64,000 nucleotides of DNA. Origin: Winogradskyella vidalii (GTDB taxonomy: Bacteria; Bacteroidota; Bacteroidia; Flavobacteriales; Flavobacteriaceae). The translations under genes and the position numbers were made by a program. Shown here piece after piece: positions 8,076-16,254 of the stretch; position 1 is the first letter of the stretch; every line of letters begins with the position of its first letter. The stretch is taken from positions 434,001 to 498,000 of the forward strand of contig NZ_JABFDG010000002.1 of assembly GCF_013403955.1 (NCBI RefSeq), read 5' to 3'. The notes below the pieces were generated by a model. That model was not told the DNA's origin, ran no database searches, and saw nothing but the letters and a program-made list of their open reading frames with translations.

Positions 8076-10474
8076 TTCTTAAAATTCCCAATACCCTCTT
8101 TTAACCAAGCATCGTATTCCTCAATATCTGGTGTATAAGCAACGGGCTCATTAAGGTTGTCTTCATTATGATCCATTAACACATAGTAGGGTTGTGTATT
8201 GGTCTTATAACGTACCGTTTGAAATTCACTCCATTTCTGACCTACATTTCTTAACTTTTTACCTGGTCGTAATTGAGAATCTGGCGCTTCACCTTCAGGA
8301 AAATCAATTTGCTCATCAACATATAATGAGATAAGTACAATATCGTTTTTTAGTTTAGATAATACACTCGGATCTACCCAAACGTTTTGTTCCATTTTTC
8401 GGCAATTCACACAAGCCCAACCCGTAAAATCAAGCATCACAGGTTTGCCTACTTTTTTAGCATAAGCCAATCCTGTTTCGTAATCGTTAAAAGCTAAAAT
8501 ATCGTGTGGCGCTAGCAAATGCGCGCCTTCAGGAATATCTGTAGTACTTGCAGAACCTCCACCTCTAGTATTACCAACACCATAAGGTGACTCCGAATAA
8601 TCCAATGGTGGCGGAAAGGCACTAATAATTTTTAAAGGCGCTCCCCAAAGTCCTGGAATCATATAAACGGTAAAGGTTAAGGTAAGTAAACCTAAAAGTA
8701 ATCGTCCTACGGAAATATGCTTTAAAGGCGAATCGTGTGGCAATTGAATTTTCCCAAAAAGGTACAATGAAAGTGTTCCAAAAATGGCAATCCAAATGGC
8801 GATGAATACTTCACGTTCTAAGAAGTGTAATTGTAATACTAAATCGGCCTGCGATAAAAATTTAAATGCTAAGGCCAGCTCTAGAAATCCTAAAACAACT
8901 TTTACTGTATTTAACCAACCACCTGATTTTGGTAAGGTATTTAACCAACCTGGAAATGCTGCAAACAATGCAAACGGTAAAGCGATTGCTGTAGAAAATC
9001 CTAACATTCCGATTACAGGAGCAACGCCTCCTTTTGAAGCGGCTTCCACTAAAATAGTACCGACAATTGGACCTGTACAAGAAAATGATACAATAGCTAA
9101 AGCTAAGGCCATAAAGAATATTCCAACTAAACCGCCTCTATCAGCTTGTCTATCGGCTTTATTGGCCCAAGAATTAGGGAGTACAATTTCAAAAGCACCT
9201 AAAAAAGATATCGCAAAAACGACCAAAAGCAAAAAGAAAATAACATTAAACCAAACGTTTGTTGCTAATGCGTTTAATGCATCTGCTCCAAAAATAGCGG
9301 TAATTATGGTTCCTAATAATACATAAATAACTATAATTGACAGACCATAAATTATGGCATTACGAATACCTTTTGCTTTGGATTGACTCTGTTTTATAAA
9401 GAAGCTCACCGTCATCGGTATCATAGGAAATACACAAGGAGTTAACAGCGCTACAAATCCTGAAAAGAAAGCAATAATAAAAATTGACCACAAACCTTTG
9501 CTAGATTCGTCATCACTAGACTCAGAAGTTTCAGAAATATTTGAAGTGGCCGCAACAGTTTTTGTTAAATCATAGTCGAGATCTACATAGGTTGGCGCTG
9601 TGCATTGTGTGTCATTACAAGCCATAAAACCAACTTCTCCAGAAACAGTAGTGGTTTCTGTATTTGAAACTTTTATTTTCTGCCTAAATTCAGCAGTGTT
9701 TTTAAAGTATTTAATCTCCATATCGAAGACTACATCTAAACTTTCTTCACCCTTTTCTTCAATAGTACGACCTTCTAGTGTTACACCATCTGGCAATGTG
9801 TACTCAAAACTTGTCGGAATTGGTCCACCTTCATCAATATTTTGAGCATACAACTTCCAATCGTCATCTATAGTAGCGATTGATACTAATATAAATTCTT
9901 CAGTATTTATTTTTTCAACAGAAGTATGCCATTTAACAGGTTCTAAAATTTTATTTTCTACATCACCACCAAAAGTTAATGTGTTAGAGGTCGTTTCAGA
10001 TTCCGATTCTTTTGCTTCTTTTAAATTAAATTTAAGATCTATATACGTTGGTGGTAAACATCTTTGGTCGTCACAAACCATAAACTCTACTTCGCCTTCA
10101 ACTAATGATAACTCTTCATTTAGAACTTTAATACGTTGTACAAACTCTGCTTTGTGATCAAAAAATTTAATTTTCATCTGAAAAACAGGGTCATCTACAA
10201 TCTCACCTTCAGCTTCAGAAGTTTCACCTACTAATTCAAAATTATTATTATTTGCAAACGAAAATCCTGTAGGAATCGGACCATTTTCAGGCACATTTTG
10301 AGAATATAAATGCCATCCGTCATCAATTGTTGCGGTAGAAATTAAATCGTATTCGGTATTAGAAACTTTTTTTACTTTCGTTTCCCATGTTACGGGATCA
10401 AAAACTTGTGAAGATAAATTAATTGAAAAAGAAAATGCCAAAAGGCAAAGCAGAAATACTTTTTTAAAGTTCAT
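8072..10474 (-). CDS. DsbD-like thiol:disulfide interchange protein with duplicated N-terminal domain
   Basis: A transmembrane reductant conduit. After a signal peptide come two similar DsbD-N-like periplasmic domains, each with a Cys pair (C141/C146 and C293/C298, numbered from the upstream TTG at 10495). The CcdA/DsbD membrane core follows with C354 ([10 protein letters not shown]) and C473 ([10 protein letters not shown]), then a C-terminal thioredoxin-like domain with C695-VN-C698. About 800 residues is longer than E. coli DsbD (about 565), mostly because of the duplication. I chose the ATG at 10474; an upstream ATG (10483) and TTG (10495) lie too close to the -7-like box at 10493-10500. 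The role is to pass electrons from cytoplasmic thioredoxin to periplasmic thiols. Confidence 0.9.
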   Translation of the reverse strand: MNFKKVFLLCLLAFSFSINLSSQVFDPVTWETKVKKVSNTEYDLISTATIDDGWHLYSQNVPENGPIPTGFSFANNNNFELVGETSEAEGEIVDDPVFQMKIKFFDHKAEFVQRIKVLNEELSLVEGEVEFMVCDDQRCLPPTYIDLKFNLKEAKESESETTSNTLTFGGDVENKILEPVKWHTSVEKINTEEFILVSIATIDDDWKLYAQNIDEGGPIPTSFEYTLPDGVTLEGRTIEEKGEESLDVVFDMEIKYFKNTAEFRQKIKVSNTETTTVSGEVGFMACNDTQCTAPTYVDLDYDLTKTVAATSNISETSESSDDESSKGLWSIFIIAFFSGFVALLTPCVFPMIPMTVSFFIKQSQSKAKGIRNAIIYGLSIIVIYVLLGTIITAIFGADALNALATNVWFNVIFFLLLVVFAISFLGAFEIVLPNSWANKADRQADRGGLVGIFFMALALAIVSFSCTGPIVGTILVEAASKGGVAPVIGMLGFSTAIALPFALFAAFPGWLNTLPKSGGWLNTVKVVLGFLELALAFKFLSQADLVLQLHFLEREVFIAIWIAIFGTLSLYLFGKIQLPHDSPLKHISVGRLLLGLLTLTFTVYMIPGLWGAPLKIISAFPPPLDYSESPYGVGNTRGGGSASTTDIPEGAHLLAPHDILAFNDYETGLAYAKKVGKPVMLDFTGWACVNCRKMEQNVWVDPSVLSKLKNDIVLISLYVDEQIDFPEGEAPDSQLRPGKKLRNVGQKWSEFQTVRYKTNTQPYYVLMDHNEDNLNEPVAYTPDIEEYDAWLKEGIGNFKN

Positions 10475-10492
10475 ATACGACATGTTAATTTG

Positions 10493-10500
10493 CAAAAGTA
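10493..10500 (-). promoter_or_regulatory. -7-like promoter box for the DsbD-like gene
   Basis: On the minus strand this reads TACTTTTG, matching the Bacteroidota -7 consensus TAnnTTTG. Transcription would begin about 10486, which argues for the ATG at 10474 as the true start. No clear -33 element was identified. Confidence 0.45.
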
Positions 10501-10604
10501 ACAGATGAATTTCTGTTATAACATTACAGTCGCCTAATTTATAAAAACCTTAAGAATTTAGAAAAAGAAATGAAGCAATAAAAAAATAATGTTTACCGAT
10601 TTAC

Positions 10605-11003
10605 TTAGATATCTTGTTTATCTGAGTGCCTCCATTTAGAAATACCGCCTTCTAGATCGTAAATTTTTTCAAAGCCAGCATCTTTCATCTTTTTAGCACA
10701 CTTCGCACTTCTTCTCCCTGATTTACAATACAGTATAACAGGTTTATTTTTATCTAATTTAGAAATATCGTCTGCAAATGTTGGCGAATTAAAATCTATA
10801 TTCTGAGAATTAGGTATATGATTTTCTTCATGCTCTTTAGGCGTACGCACGTCTATTAACTGCACCTCTTCTAAATCTAGAATAGATTGCATTTCCTCAG
10901 CTGTTATTTGTTTAATTTCATCTTTTTCAAACTTATCATCGATACAGCTTAAACTAACGCCAGACATTATAAGGAAACAACAGAAAATAATTATTTTTTT
11001 CAT
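10605..11003 (-). CDS. Rhodanese-domain lipoprotein
   Basis: 132 residues. An N-terminal signal ends in a lipobox-like VSLSC (Cys about 20), so it is probably lipid-anchored outside the cytoplasm. A single rhodanese domain follows (about 33-128) with QLIDVRTPKEHEENHIP and the active-site loop CKSGRRS, whose Cys would carry a persulfide. The end DLEGGISKW is typical of stand-alone rhodaneses. A second, cytoplasmic rhodanese lies 40 bp upstream on the same strand, and the DsbD-like gene lies downstream. The grouping suggests sulfur/thiol handling, but the sulfur acceptor is unknown. Confidence 0.88.
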   Translation of the reverse strand: MKKIIIFCCFLIMSGVSLSCIDDKFEKDEIKQITAEEMQSILDLEEVQLIDVRTPKEHEENHIPNSQNIDFNSPTFADDISKLDKNKPVILYCKSGRRSAKCAKKMKDAGFEKIYDLEGGISKWRHSDKQDI

Positions 11004-11043
11004 CTTTAGTATTCCACCAAATGGAAGATCTTACTTAATAAAA

Positions 11044-11361
11044 TTATTCTTGAGAAACGACCTCGCCTTGCCATTCCATAAAACCTCCTAATAAATTATA
11101 GGCGTTTTTAAAATTTAATTGGCTTAGTATTTTACATGCTTGTCCGCTTCTAGCACCTGATCTACAATACACATAATAGTTTTTTGTCTTATCTAGCTGT
11201 TCAACTTCGTCAATAAAACCTTGCCCTTTATAAATATCAATATGCTTAGCATTAGGAATCATTCCTGAATCTACTTCCTCTTGTGTTCTAACATCTAAAA
11301 TCACTGAATTAGTATCTTCTTCCAGTTGATTTGTCCATTCTTGTTGTGATAAATCTGCCAT
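11044..11361 (-). CDS. Cytoplasmic rhodanese-like sulfurtransferase
   Basis: 105 residues with no signal peptide: a single rhodanese domain (VILDVRTQEEVDSGMIPNA near the N-terminus, active loop CRSGARS, terminal LLGGFMEWQG). The loop Cys is the catalytic sulfur carrier of the family. It is the first gene of a probable two-gene unit with the rhodanese lipoprotein. It is divergent from the trp operon across a 490-bp gap. Confidence 0.88.
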   Translation of the reverse strand: MADLSQQEWTNQLEEDTNSVILDVRTQEEVDSGMIPNAKHIDIYKGQGFIDEVEQLDKTKNYYVYCRSGARSGQACKILSQLNFKNAYNLLGGFMEWQGEVVSQE

Positions 11362-11614
11362 TATATATTCTTTATATTTTAAACAAAATTAATATTTCAT
11401 AGTAATATAGACTAAAAAAAATAAAACACTTACATATCTAATTCAATATTTAACATATTCAACTCCATTTTACACGACATATTAAGGCAAAACTAAGATA
11501 TGATGACATCCTATTAAATGTTACTATTAAAATGAAATCCTTTAACAAGTCAAGTTAATAAGCGTTGGCTGCAGTTTATTAAAATTAATAACTCAATATT
11601 TTTTTCTTAAAGTG

Positions 11615-11645
11615 TTTGAAATCTGAAATTTGATTTCTATATTTG
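11615..11645 (+). promoter_or_regulatory. trp operon promoter
   Basis: TTTG at 11615-11618 and TATATTTG at 11638-11645 are separated by 19 nt. This matches the Bacteroidota sigma-A consensus TTTG-N19-23-TAnnTTTG. Transcription should start about 11650-11652, only a few bases before the leader-peptide ATG (11654). The leader would therefore be almost leaderless. Confidence 0.65.
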
Positions 11646-11653
11646 AACTTCTT

Positions 11654-11710
11654 ATGAAAACAAATACAAATCATACTTGGTGGTGGAATTTCTCAAACTT
11701 ACGTTCGTGA
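11654..11710 (+). CDS. trpL: trp leader peptide (attenuator peptide)
   Basis: An 18-residue open frame, MKTNTNHTWWWNFSNLRS, with three consecutive Trp codons (TGG at 11678-11686) and a TGA stop at 11708. It sits between the trp promoter and a strong intrinsic terminator, 142 bp before trpE. The run GGTGGT over the Trp codons can pair with ACCA-U-CC at 11712-11718 (6 bp, one bulge), like the 1:2 hairpin of classical attenuators. Ribosome stalling at Trp codons when tryptophan is scarce would break this pairing. It is too short for gene finders but its context is very specific. Confidence 0.8.
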   Translation: MKTNTNHTWWWNFSNLRS

Positions 11711-11740
11711 AACCATCCTTGTTATGTAAAATCATATAGT

Positions 11741-11775
11741 AAAAAGGCTTGTCAATCACGACAAGCCTTTTTTTT
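11741..11775 (+). terminator. trp attenuator: intrinsic terminator
   Basis: A 13-bp perfect stem (11741-11753 with 11760-11772, core GGCTTGTC/GACAAGCC), a 6-nt loop, and a run of eight T (11768-11775). It lies between the leader peptide and trpE, so it must be read through for the operon to be expressed. A competing antiterminator is only weakly visible: CCTT at 11717-11720 could pair with AAGG at 11744-11747. Confidence 0.85.
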
Positions 11776-11852
11776 ATTTAACATGGCTTCAAAAGCTATG
11801 ATATTAAAACGCTTCTCTGTTTAAAGAGATATCAAATAGAATTAGACATAAA

Positions 11853-13253
11853 ATGAAAACATTTAGTTTATATACACATTATAAAAAAATACTCGCAGAC
11901 ACCATTACACCTGTAAGTATCTATCTTAAAATTAGAGATAAATTTCCCAATAGTATTTTACTAGAAAGTAGTGATTATCGCGCTAACGATAACAGTTTTT
12001 CTTATATCTGCTGTAATCCCATTGCTTCAATTAAAGTGGAAGGCGATACCATTTCGCAATCGTTTCCCGATGGAAGCACAAAAAGCAACTCTACAGATTC
12101 CGTGAGTGTTGTTGAAGAAATTCACAAATTCACCCAACGCTTTAAAGTTGATACCAACGACGATTTTAAGTTTATAAACAATGGTATTTTTGGGTATACC
12201 GCTTATGATGCAGTAAAGTATTTTGAAGATATTGAGATTTCTAAAAAAGATGATTCAGTAGTTATTCCAGAGATTTATTATGCCGTATACCAAAACATCA
12301 TTGCTATAAATCATTTTAAAAACGAAGCCTATATTTTTGCACATTGTTTTGATACGGAAAATAATATAGAAGACATTCTTCAACTTATCCAAACCAGACA
12401 ATATGCCTCCTACGACTTTAAAACCAAAGGCGCCATTGGTTCGAATCTTACAGATGAAGATTATAAAAAAAATGTAGCCTTAGCCAAAAAGCATTGTGGT
12501 AGAGGTGATGTATTTCAACTCGTGCTATCTAAACGATTTTCGCAAGAATTTAGTGGCGACGAATTTAATGTGTACAGAGCATTACGAAGCATTAACCCTT
12601 CTCCTTACCTCTTCTATTTCGATTATGGCAATTTTAAAATATTCGGAAGTTCTCCCGAAGCACAATTAGTAGTGAGTGAAGGAAAAGCAGAAATTCATCC
12701 CATCGCAGGGACCTTTAAACGAACCGGAAACGACTCAAAAGATGCAGAGCTCGCCGAAGAATTGATAAAAGACAAAAAAGAAAATAGCGAACATGTTATG
12801 CTCGTAGATTTAGCCCGAAACGACCTCAGCAGACATGGCAGCAATGTTACCGTTGAAAACTATAGAGAGGTTCAATTCTTTTCTCACGTTATCCATTTGG
12901 TGAGTAAAGTTACAGGCACCATTCACCAAAACACCGACACCATGCAAGTGGTTGCCGATACGTTTCCGGCCGGAACTTTAAGTGGCGCACCCAAACATAA
13001 AGCCATGCAATTAATAGAAAAATACGAAAAAACGAGCCGAGGCTATTACGGTGGTGCTATCGGGTTTATGGATTTTAATGGTAATTTTAACCATGCTATA
13101 ATGATTAGAACCTTCTTAAGTCAGAATCATAAATTATTCTGGCAAGCCGGTGCTGGATTAGTCGCAAAATCAAATCCTGAAAGTGAACTGCAAGAAGTTT
13201 ATAATAAACTTGGCGCGTTAACAAAAGCTATTGAACAGGCTGAAGAGATTTGA
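11853..13253 (+). CDS. trpE: Anthranilate synthase component I
   Basis: 466 residues. It converts chorismate to anthranilate using ammonia from TrpG, the first step of tryptophan synthesis. The N-terminal LLESS (36-40) is the conserved tryptophan feedback-binding motif. The chorismate-binding half shows GRGDVFQLVLSKRF, GSSPEAQLVV, HPIAGTFKRTG and MLVDLARNDL. The length fits TrpE better than PabB. It is the first structural gene behind the leader peptide and terminator, so it is likely under both transcriptional attenuation and feedback inhibition. The gap to trpG is 128 bp, unusually long for this pair, and holds two inverted repeats. Confidence 0.96.
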   Translation: MKTFSLYTHYKKILADTITPVSIYLKIRDKFPNSILLESSDYRANDNSFSYICCNPIASIKVEGDTISQSFPDGSTKSNSTDSVSVVEEIHKFTQRFKVDTNDDFKFINNGIFGYTAYDAVKYFEDIEISKKDDSVVIPEIYYAVYQNIIAINHFKNEAYIFAHCFDTENNIEDILQLIQTRQYASYDFKTKGAIGSNLTDEDYKKNVALAKKHCGRGDVFQLVLSKRFSQEFSGDEFNVYRALRSINPSPYLFYFDYGNFKIFGSSPEAQLVVSEGKAEIHPIAGTFKRTGNDSKDAELAEELIKDKKENSEHVMLVDLARNDLSRHGSNVTVENYREVQFFSHVIHLVSKVTGTIHQNTDTMQVVADTFPAGTLSGAPKHKAMQLIEKYEKTSRGYYGGAIGFMDFNGNFNHAIMIRTFLSQNHKLFWQAGAGLVAKSNPESELQEVYNKLGALTKAIEQAEEI

Positions 13254-13266
13254 GTTTAGAAATAAT

Positions 13267-13328
13267 TCAGAAATAAGGAACGAAAGAACGAAGATGCGAG
13301 GCGAAGCCTCAAACACGAAATTCTGAAA
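13267..13328. repeat. Imperfect inverted repeat after trpE
   Basis: Outer arms ATTCAGAA (about 13267) and TTCTGAA (about 13321) surround a central perfect stem GAGGC-GAA-GCCTC (13299-13311). The element begins about a dozen bases after the trpE stop and has no T-run. It resembles a mobile palindromic repeat. Confidence 0.5.
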
Positions 13329-13359
13329 GTGAATAAAAGAGAAGTATAATTAAAAGATA

Positions 13360-13373
13360 CCTGCTTTCGCAGG
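13360..13373. repeat. Hairpin CCTGC-TTTC-GCAGG before trpG
   Basis: A 5-bp perfect stem belonging to the ATTCCTGC..GCAGGAAT family. It ends 8 nt before the trpG start codon at 13382. Confidence 0.6.
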
Positions 13374-13381
13374 CATTTAAG

Positions 13382-13948
13382 ATGAAAAAAATATTAGTCA
13401 TAGACAATTACGACAGCTTCACCTACAATCTCGTCCATTATCTAGAGGATTTAGACTGTGAAGTCACTGTAAAACGAAACGATAAATTAACCGTCGAAGA
13501 AGTCGATGCTTTTGATAAAATTGTGTTATCACCAGGTCCAGGAATTCCTGAAGAGGCCGGTTTACTTAAACAAATAATCGCCACTTACGCCGCAACTAAA
13601 AGTATTTTGGGGGTTTGTTTAGGCCAGCAAGCCATAGGTGAAGTTTTTGGAGGCACACTAAAAAACCTCGATAATGTATACCACGGAGTCGCTACTAACG
13701 TTACTATTTCAGTCGACGATGAACCGTTGTTCATGGGCTTAAATAAAACATTTGAAGTCGGTCGTTACCACTCTTGGGTGGTTAATACCAATTTACCAGA
13801 TAGTTTAGAAGCTACATCTTTTGACGAAAACGGACAAATTATGTCATTACGACATAAGATTTACGATGTAAAAGGTGTTCAATATCATCCAGAATCCGTG
13901 TTAACACCAGATGGAAAAAAGATTTTGGAGAATTGGGTGAAGAGTTAG
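13382..13948 (+). CDS. trpG: Anthranilate synthase component II (glutamine amidotransferase)
   Basis: 188 residues of class I glutamine amidotransferase. It releases ammonia from glutamine for TrpE. The oxyanion strand is SPGPGIP (50-56), the nucleophile is C79 in GVCLGQQAIG, and the catalytic His/Glu lie in GVQYHPES near the C-terminus. It is a separate subunit rather than a TrpE fusion. A PabA role is possible in principle, but the operon position favours TrpG. The stop codon TAG is also part of the first unit of a 21-copy heptamer repeat. Confidence 0.95.
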   Translation: MKKILVIDNYDSFTYNLVHYLEDLDCEVTVKRNDKLTVEEVDAFDKIVLSPGPGIPEEAGLLKQIIATYAATKSILGVCLGQQAIGEVFGGTLKNLDNVYHGVATNVTISVDDEPLFMGLNKTFEVGRYHSWVVNTNLPDSLEATSFDENGQIMSLRHKIYDVKGVQYHPESVLTPDGKKILENWVKS

Positions 13949-14090
13949 AAGTTAGAAGTTAGAAGTTAGAAGTTAGAAGTTAGAAGTTAGAAGTTAGAAG
14001 TTAGAAGTTAGAAGTTAGAAGTTAGAAGTTAGAAGTTAGAAGTTAGAAGTTAGAAGTTAGAAGTTAGAAGTTAGAAGTTAGAAGTTAGAA
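13944..14090. repeat. Tandem repeat (GTTAGAA) x 21
   Basis: Exactly 21 uninterrupted copies of the 7-mer GTTAGAA (147 nt), beginning inside the last codons of trpG so that the first unit contains its TAG stop. All copies are identical, which suggests recent slippage expansion. The array carries stop codons in forward frames and cannot encode protein. It lies inside the operon between trpG and trpD. Confidence 0.97.
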
Positions 14091-14325
14091 GAAATTAAAA
14101 TATAAATTGGGAAGAAAAAAAATTCGGTAAAAATTAATGTCTAAAATTTCAACATAATCGAACTCAACTAAAATCAATTAAAATTAGTGAGTTATTTCTT
14201 GATTTTGATTGTGATTTTTGGCTTGGTTTATCCTGAACGTAGTCGAAGGGTTTTGCTTCAATGCAATTAAACTATCAAAGAAAAAATATAAATAAAAAAG
14301 ATATTCCGTTATACGGAACATTGAT
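13949..14325. other. 377-bp spacer between trpG and trpD
   Basis: It holds most of the 21-copy heptamer array (to 14090), then an AT-rich stretch. A segment CCTGAACGTAGTCGAAGG at about 14231 resembles a dispersed intergenic repeat known from many bacterial genomes. A hairpin ends 7 nt before trpD. I see no gene in the spacer. Confidence 0.6.
14304..14318. repeat. Hairpin TTCCGT-TAT-ACGGAA before trpD
   Basis: A perfect 6-bp stem with a 3-nt loop, ending 7 nt upstream of the trpD ATG at 14326. Confidence 0.6.
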
Positions 14326-15318
14326 ATGAAACAAATATTAAATAGACTTATCAACCAAGAAAGTATCTCTAGTAACGAAGCTAAAAACGTCTTGGTTAAT
14401 ATATCCGAAGGCCAATACAATCAAAGTCAAATCGCTTCGTTTCTCACGGTTTATATGATGCGAAGTATCACCACCGAAGAGCTTCGAGGGTTTAGAGATG
14501 CACTTTTAGAACTCTGTATTCCTGTTCATCTAGACAACTACAACACCATCGATTTATGTGGTACTGGAGGCGATGGCAAAGACACCTTTAACATTTCAAC
14601 ATTATCTTCATTTGTAACGGCAGGTGCTGGAGTTCATGTAACCAAACACGGAAATTACGGTGTGTCTTCGGCTTGTGGTTCTTCTAATGTCATGGAACGT
14701 TTAGGAATTAAATTTACAAACGACATTGACTTCCTAAAACGAAGTATTGACGAGGCAGGTATTTGTGTCTTACACGCCCCATTATTTCATCCTGCAATGA
14801 AAAACGTAGCACCAATTCGAAAAGCTTTAGGTGTAAAAACATTTTTTAATATGCTCGGCCCAATGGTAAATCCGGCATTCCCAAAAAATCAAATGGTTGG
14901 TGTTTTTAACCTCGAACTATTAAGACTTTACGGTTATTTATACCAAGGGTCTGATAAAAATTATGCGATTGTACATGCCTTAGATGGTTATGATGAAATT
15001 TCATTAACTGGAAAAACCAAGGTCATTTCCAATTCGGCTGAAACCCTATTTGAACCCAACGAATTAGGGGTTCAACAGATTCAACAATCTGAAATATTTG
15101 GTGGTAATACGGTAGAACAAGCGGCAAAATTATTCGTTAAGATTATAGAAGGTCAAGGTAGCGAGGCACAGAACAATGTGGTTTGTGCCAATGCCGGACT
15201 CGCCATTGCCACAGCAAAACAAGTTTCACATAAAGAAGGTTTTGAGTTGGCAAAAGCATCATTATTAAGCGGAAAAGGAAAACAAAGCTTAGATAAACTG
15301 ATTGCATTGAGTCGATGA
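14326..15318 (+). CDS. trpD: Anthranilate phosphoribosyltransferase
   Basis: 330 residues. It transfers phosphoribose from PRPP to anthranilate, the second step of the pathway. The glycine-rich LCGTGGDGKDTFNIST (about 82-97) binds the PRPP diphosphate; KHGNYGVSSACGSSNVME (about 106-123) and the FFNMLGPMVNP segment are characteristic. The protein is full length (family about 330-345). Its stop codon TGA lies inside a four-copy GATGAGA repeat. Confidence 0.96.
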   Translation: MKQILNRLINQESISSNEAKNVLVNISEGQYNQSQIASFLTVYMMRSITTEELRGFRDALLELCIPVHLDNYNTIDLCGTGGDGKDTFNISTLSSFVTAGAGVHVTKHGNYGVSSACGSSNVMERLGIKFTNDIDFLKRSIDEAGICVLHAPLFHPAMKNVAPIRKALGVKTFFNMLGPMVNPAFPKNQMVGVFNLELLRLYGYLYQGSDKNYAIVHALDGYDEISLTGKTKVISNSAETLFEPNELGVQQIQQSEIFGGNTVEQAAKLFVKIIEGQGSEAQNNVVCANAGLAIATAKQVSHKEGFELAKASLLSGKGKQSLDKLIALSR

Positions 15319-15341
15319 GAGATGAGAGATGAGAGATGAGA
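15314..15341. repeat. Tandem repeat (GATGAGA) x 4
   Basis: Four exact copies of a 7-mer. The first copy supplies the trpD stop codon (TGA at 15316). It has the same unit length and the same placement over a stop codon as the GTTAGAA array after trpG, but a different sequence. Confidence 0.92.
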
Positions 15342-15360
15342 GAAAAAAATAAATAAACAC

Positions 15361-15372
15361 CCACAATAGTGG
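15361..15372. repeat. Small hairpin CCAC-AATA-GTGG before trpC
   Basis: A 4-bp stem with a 4-nt loop, ending 8 nt before the trpC ATG. It is weak on its own, and is listed because every other trp junction has a stem in the same place. Confidence 0.35.
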
Positions 15373-15380
15373 AAAAGCAA

Positions 15381-16169
15381 ATGAATATCCTAGATAAAAT
15401 CGTATTCGACAAACGTAAAGAAGTTAATTTACGTAAAGCATTAATTCCAGTGTCTCAACTAGAGCAATCCATACTGTTTGAAAAAACAACCATTTCTTTG
15501 GCTTCTAATTTAAGAAACAGCACATCTGGAATTATTGCCGAACACAAAAGGCGTTCGCCTTCAAAATCTGTAATTAATCAGAATTTAAATGTTCAAGATG
15601 TAGCATTAGGTTATGAAAATGCTAGTGTTTGCGGTATGTCTGTACTAACAGACGCAAAATATTTTGGTGGCTCCTTAGACGATTTACTATTGGCACGAGC
15701 AAGTTGTAATTTACCGCTTTTGAGGAAGGAGTTTATAATCGATGAATACCAGATTTTAGAAGCAAAAGCTTACGGTGCCGATGTCATTTTACTCATTGCC
15801 GCAATATTGACCAAAGACGAAATAAAGCAGTTTTCAGAGTTTGCAAAACACCTAAACCTTGATGTTTTATTAGAAGTCCATAACGAAGAGGAATTACATA
15901 AATCTATTATGCCAACCTTAGATATGCTTGGCGTAAATAATAGAAATCTAAAAACTTTCGAAGTAAGTTTAGACACCTCTAAGCAATTGAGTGAATTAAT
16001 ACCAGACGATTTTGTAAAAGTATCCGAATCAGGAATTAGTACCATAGAAGCCATTAAAGAACTAAAGCCTTTTGGCTTTAAAGGCTTTTTGATTGGAGAG
16101 AACTTTATGAAGACAGATAATCCTGGAGTTAGTGCTGCTAAATTTATAAAAGACCTAGCAGGTTTATAA
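15381..16169 (+). CDS. trpC: Indole-3-glycerol phosphate synthase
   Basis: 262 residues from the ATG at 15381 (a GTG four codons upstream is possible but falls within the small hairpin). The TIM-barrel enzyme closes the ring of CdRP to indole-3-glycerol phosphate. Family motifs are IIAEHKRRSPSK (catalytic Lys), VCGMSVLTDAKYFGGS, LLRKEFIIDEYQ, LLEVHNEEEL and GVNNRNLKTFEV. The last residues DLAGL and the TAA stop are encoded by the left arm of a 33-nt palindromic repeat. The C-terminus therefore seems to have been reshaped by a repeat insertion. Confidence 0.95.
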   Translation: MNILDKIVFDKRKEVNLRKALIPVSQLEQSILFEKTTISLASNLRNSTSGIIAEHKRRSPSKSVINQNLNVQDVALGYENASVCGMSVLTDAKYFGGSLDDLLLARASCNLPLLRKEFIIDEYQILEAKAYGADVILLIAAILTKDEIKQFSEFAKHLNLDVLLEVHNEEELHKSIMPTLDMLGVNNRNLKTFEVSLDTSKQLSELIPDDFVKVSESGISTIEAIKELKPFGFKGFLIGENFMKTDNPGVSAAKFIKDLAGL

Positions 16170-16183
16170 CACCTAGCAGGTCT
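16151..16183. repeat. 33-nt palindromic repeat copy 2, over the trpC stop codon
   Basis: Arms AGACCTAGCAGGTTT and ACCTAGCAGGTCT. It has the same length and outer sequence as the palindrome at 3033-3065. Its first half encodes the last five residues and stop of TrpC. It also contains an 11-nt direct repeat ACCTAGCAGGT at 16153 and 16171. Confidence 0.7.
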
Positions 16184-16232
16184 GAAATTGAAAGAGAAAA
16201 TTATTAATTTTAAATGTTGATAGCGAGATAAG

Positions 16233-16252
16233 ATTCCCGCTTTCGCTGGAAT
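16233..16252. repeat. Hairpin ATTCCCGC-TTTC-GCTGGAAT before trpF
   Basis: A member of the ATTCCTGC..GCAGGAAT palindrome family with one mismatched pair. It ends only 2 nt before the trpF ATG at 16255, so in mRNA it would lie directly against the start codon. Confidence 0.65.
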
Positions 16253-16254
16253 AT

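Larger units (their letters stand above)
11362..11852. other. 491-bp regulatory gap upstream of trpE
   Basis: About 240 bp nearest the rhodanese gene is AT-rich without a feature I can name. From 11615 on, the gap holds the trp promoter, an 18-codon leader peptide and an intrinsic terminator, all on the plus strand. A further small stem, TCTCT..AGAGA, lies around 11813-11829 just before trpE. Confidence 0.6.

Noticed and set aside
8784-9326. Plus-strand open frame of 180 codons opposite the DsbD-like gene
   Set aside because: It is antisense to the conserved membrane core; its low-complexity Lys/Ala/Thr composition is what hydrophobic codons give on the other strand.
13944-14090. Heptamer array considered as a CRISPR or centromere-like iteron array
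   Set aside because: There are no spacers, no cas genes and no replication or partition genes; units are directly abutting and identical, which fits slippage.
14184-14420. Minus-strand frame of 78 codons at the trpG-trpD gap
   Set aside because: It runs into trpD on the opposite strand and has no family resemblance; it is AT-rich chance sequence.
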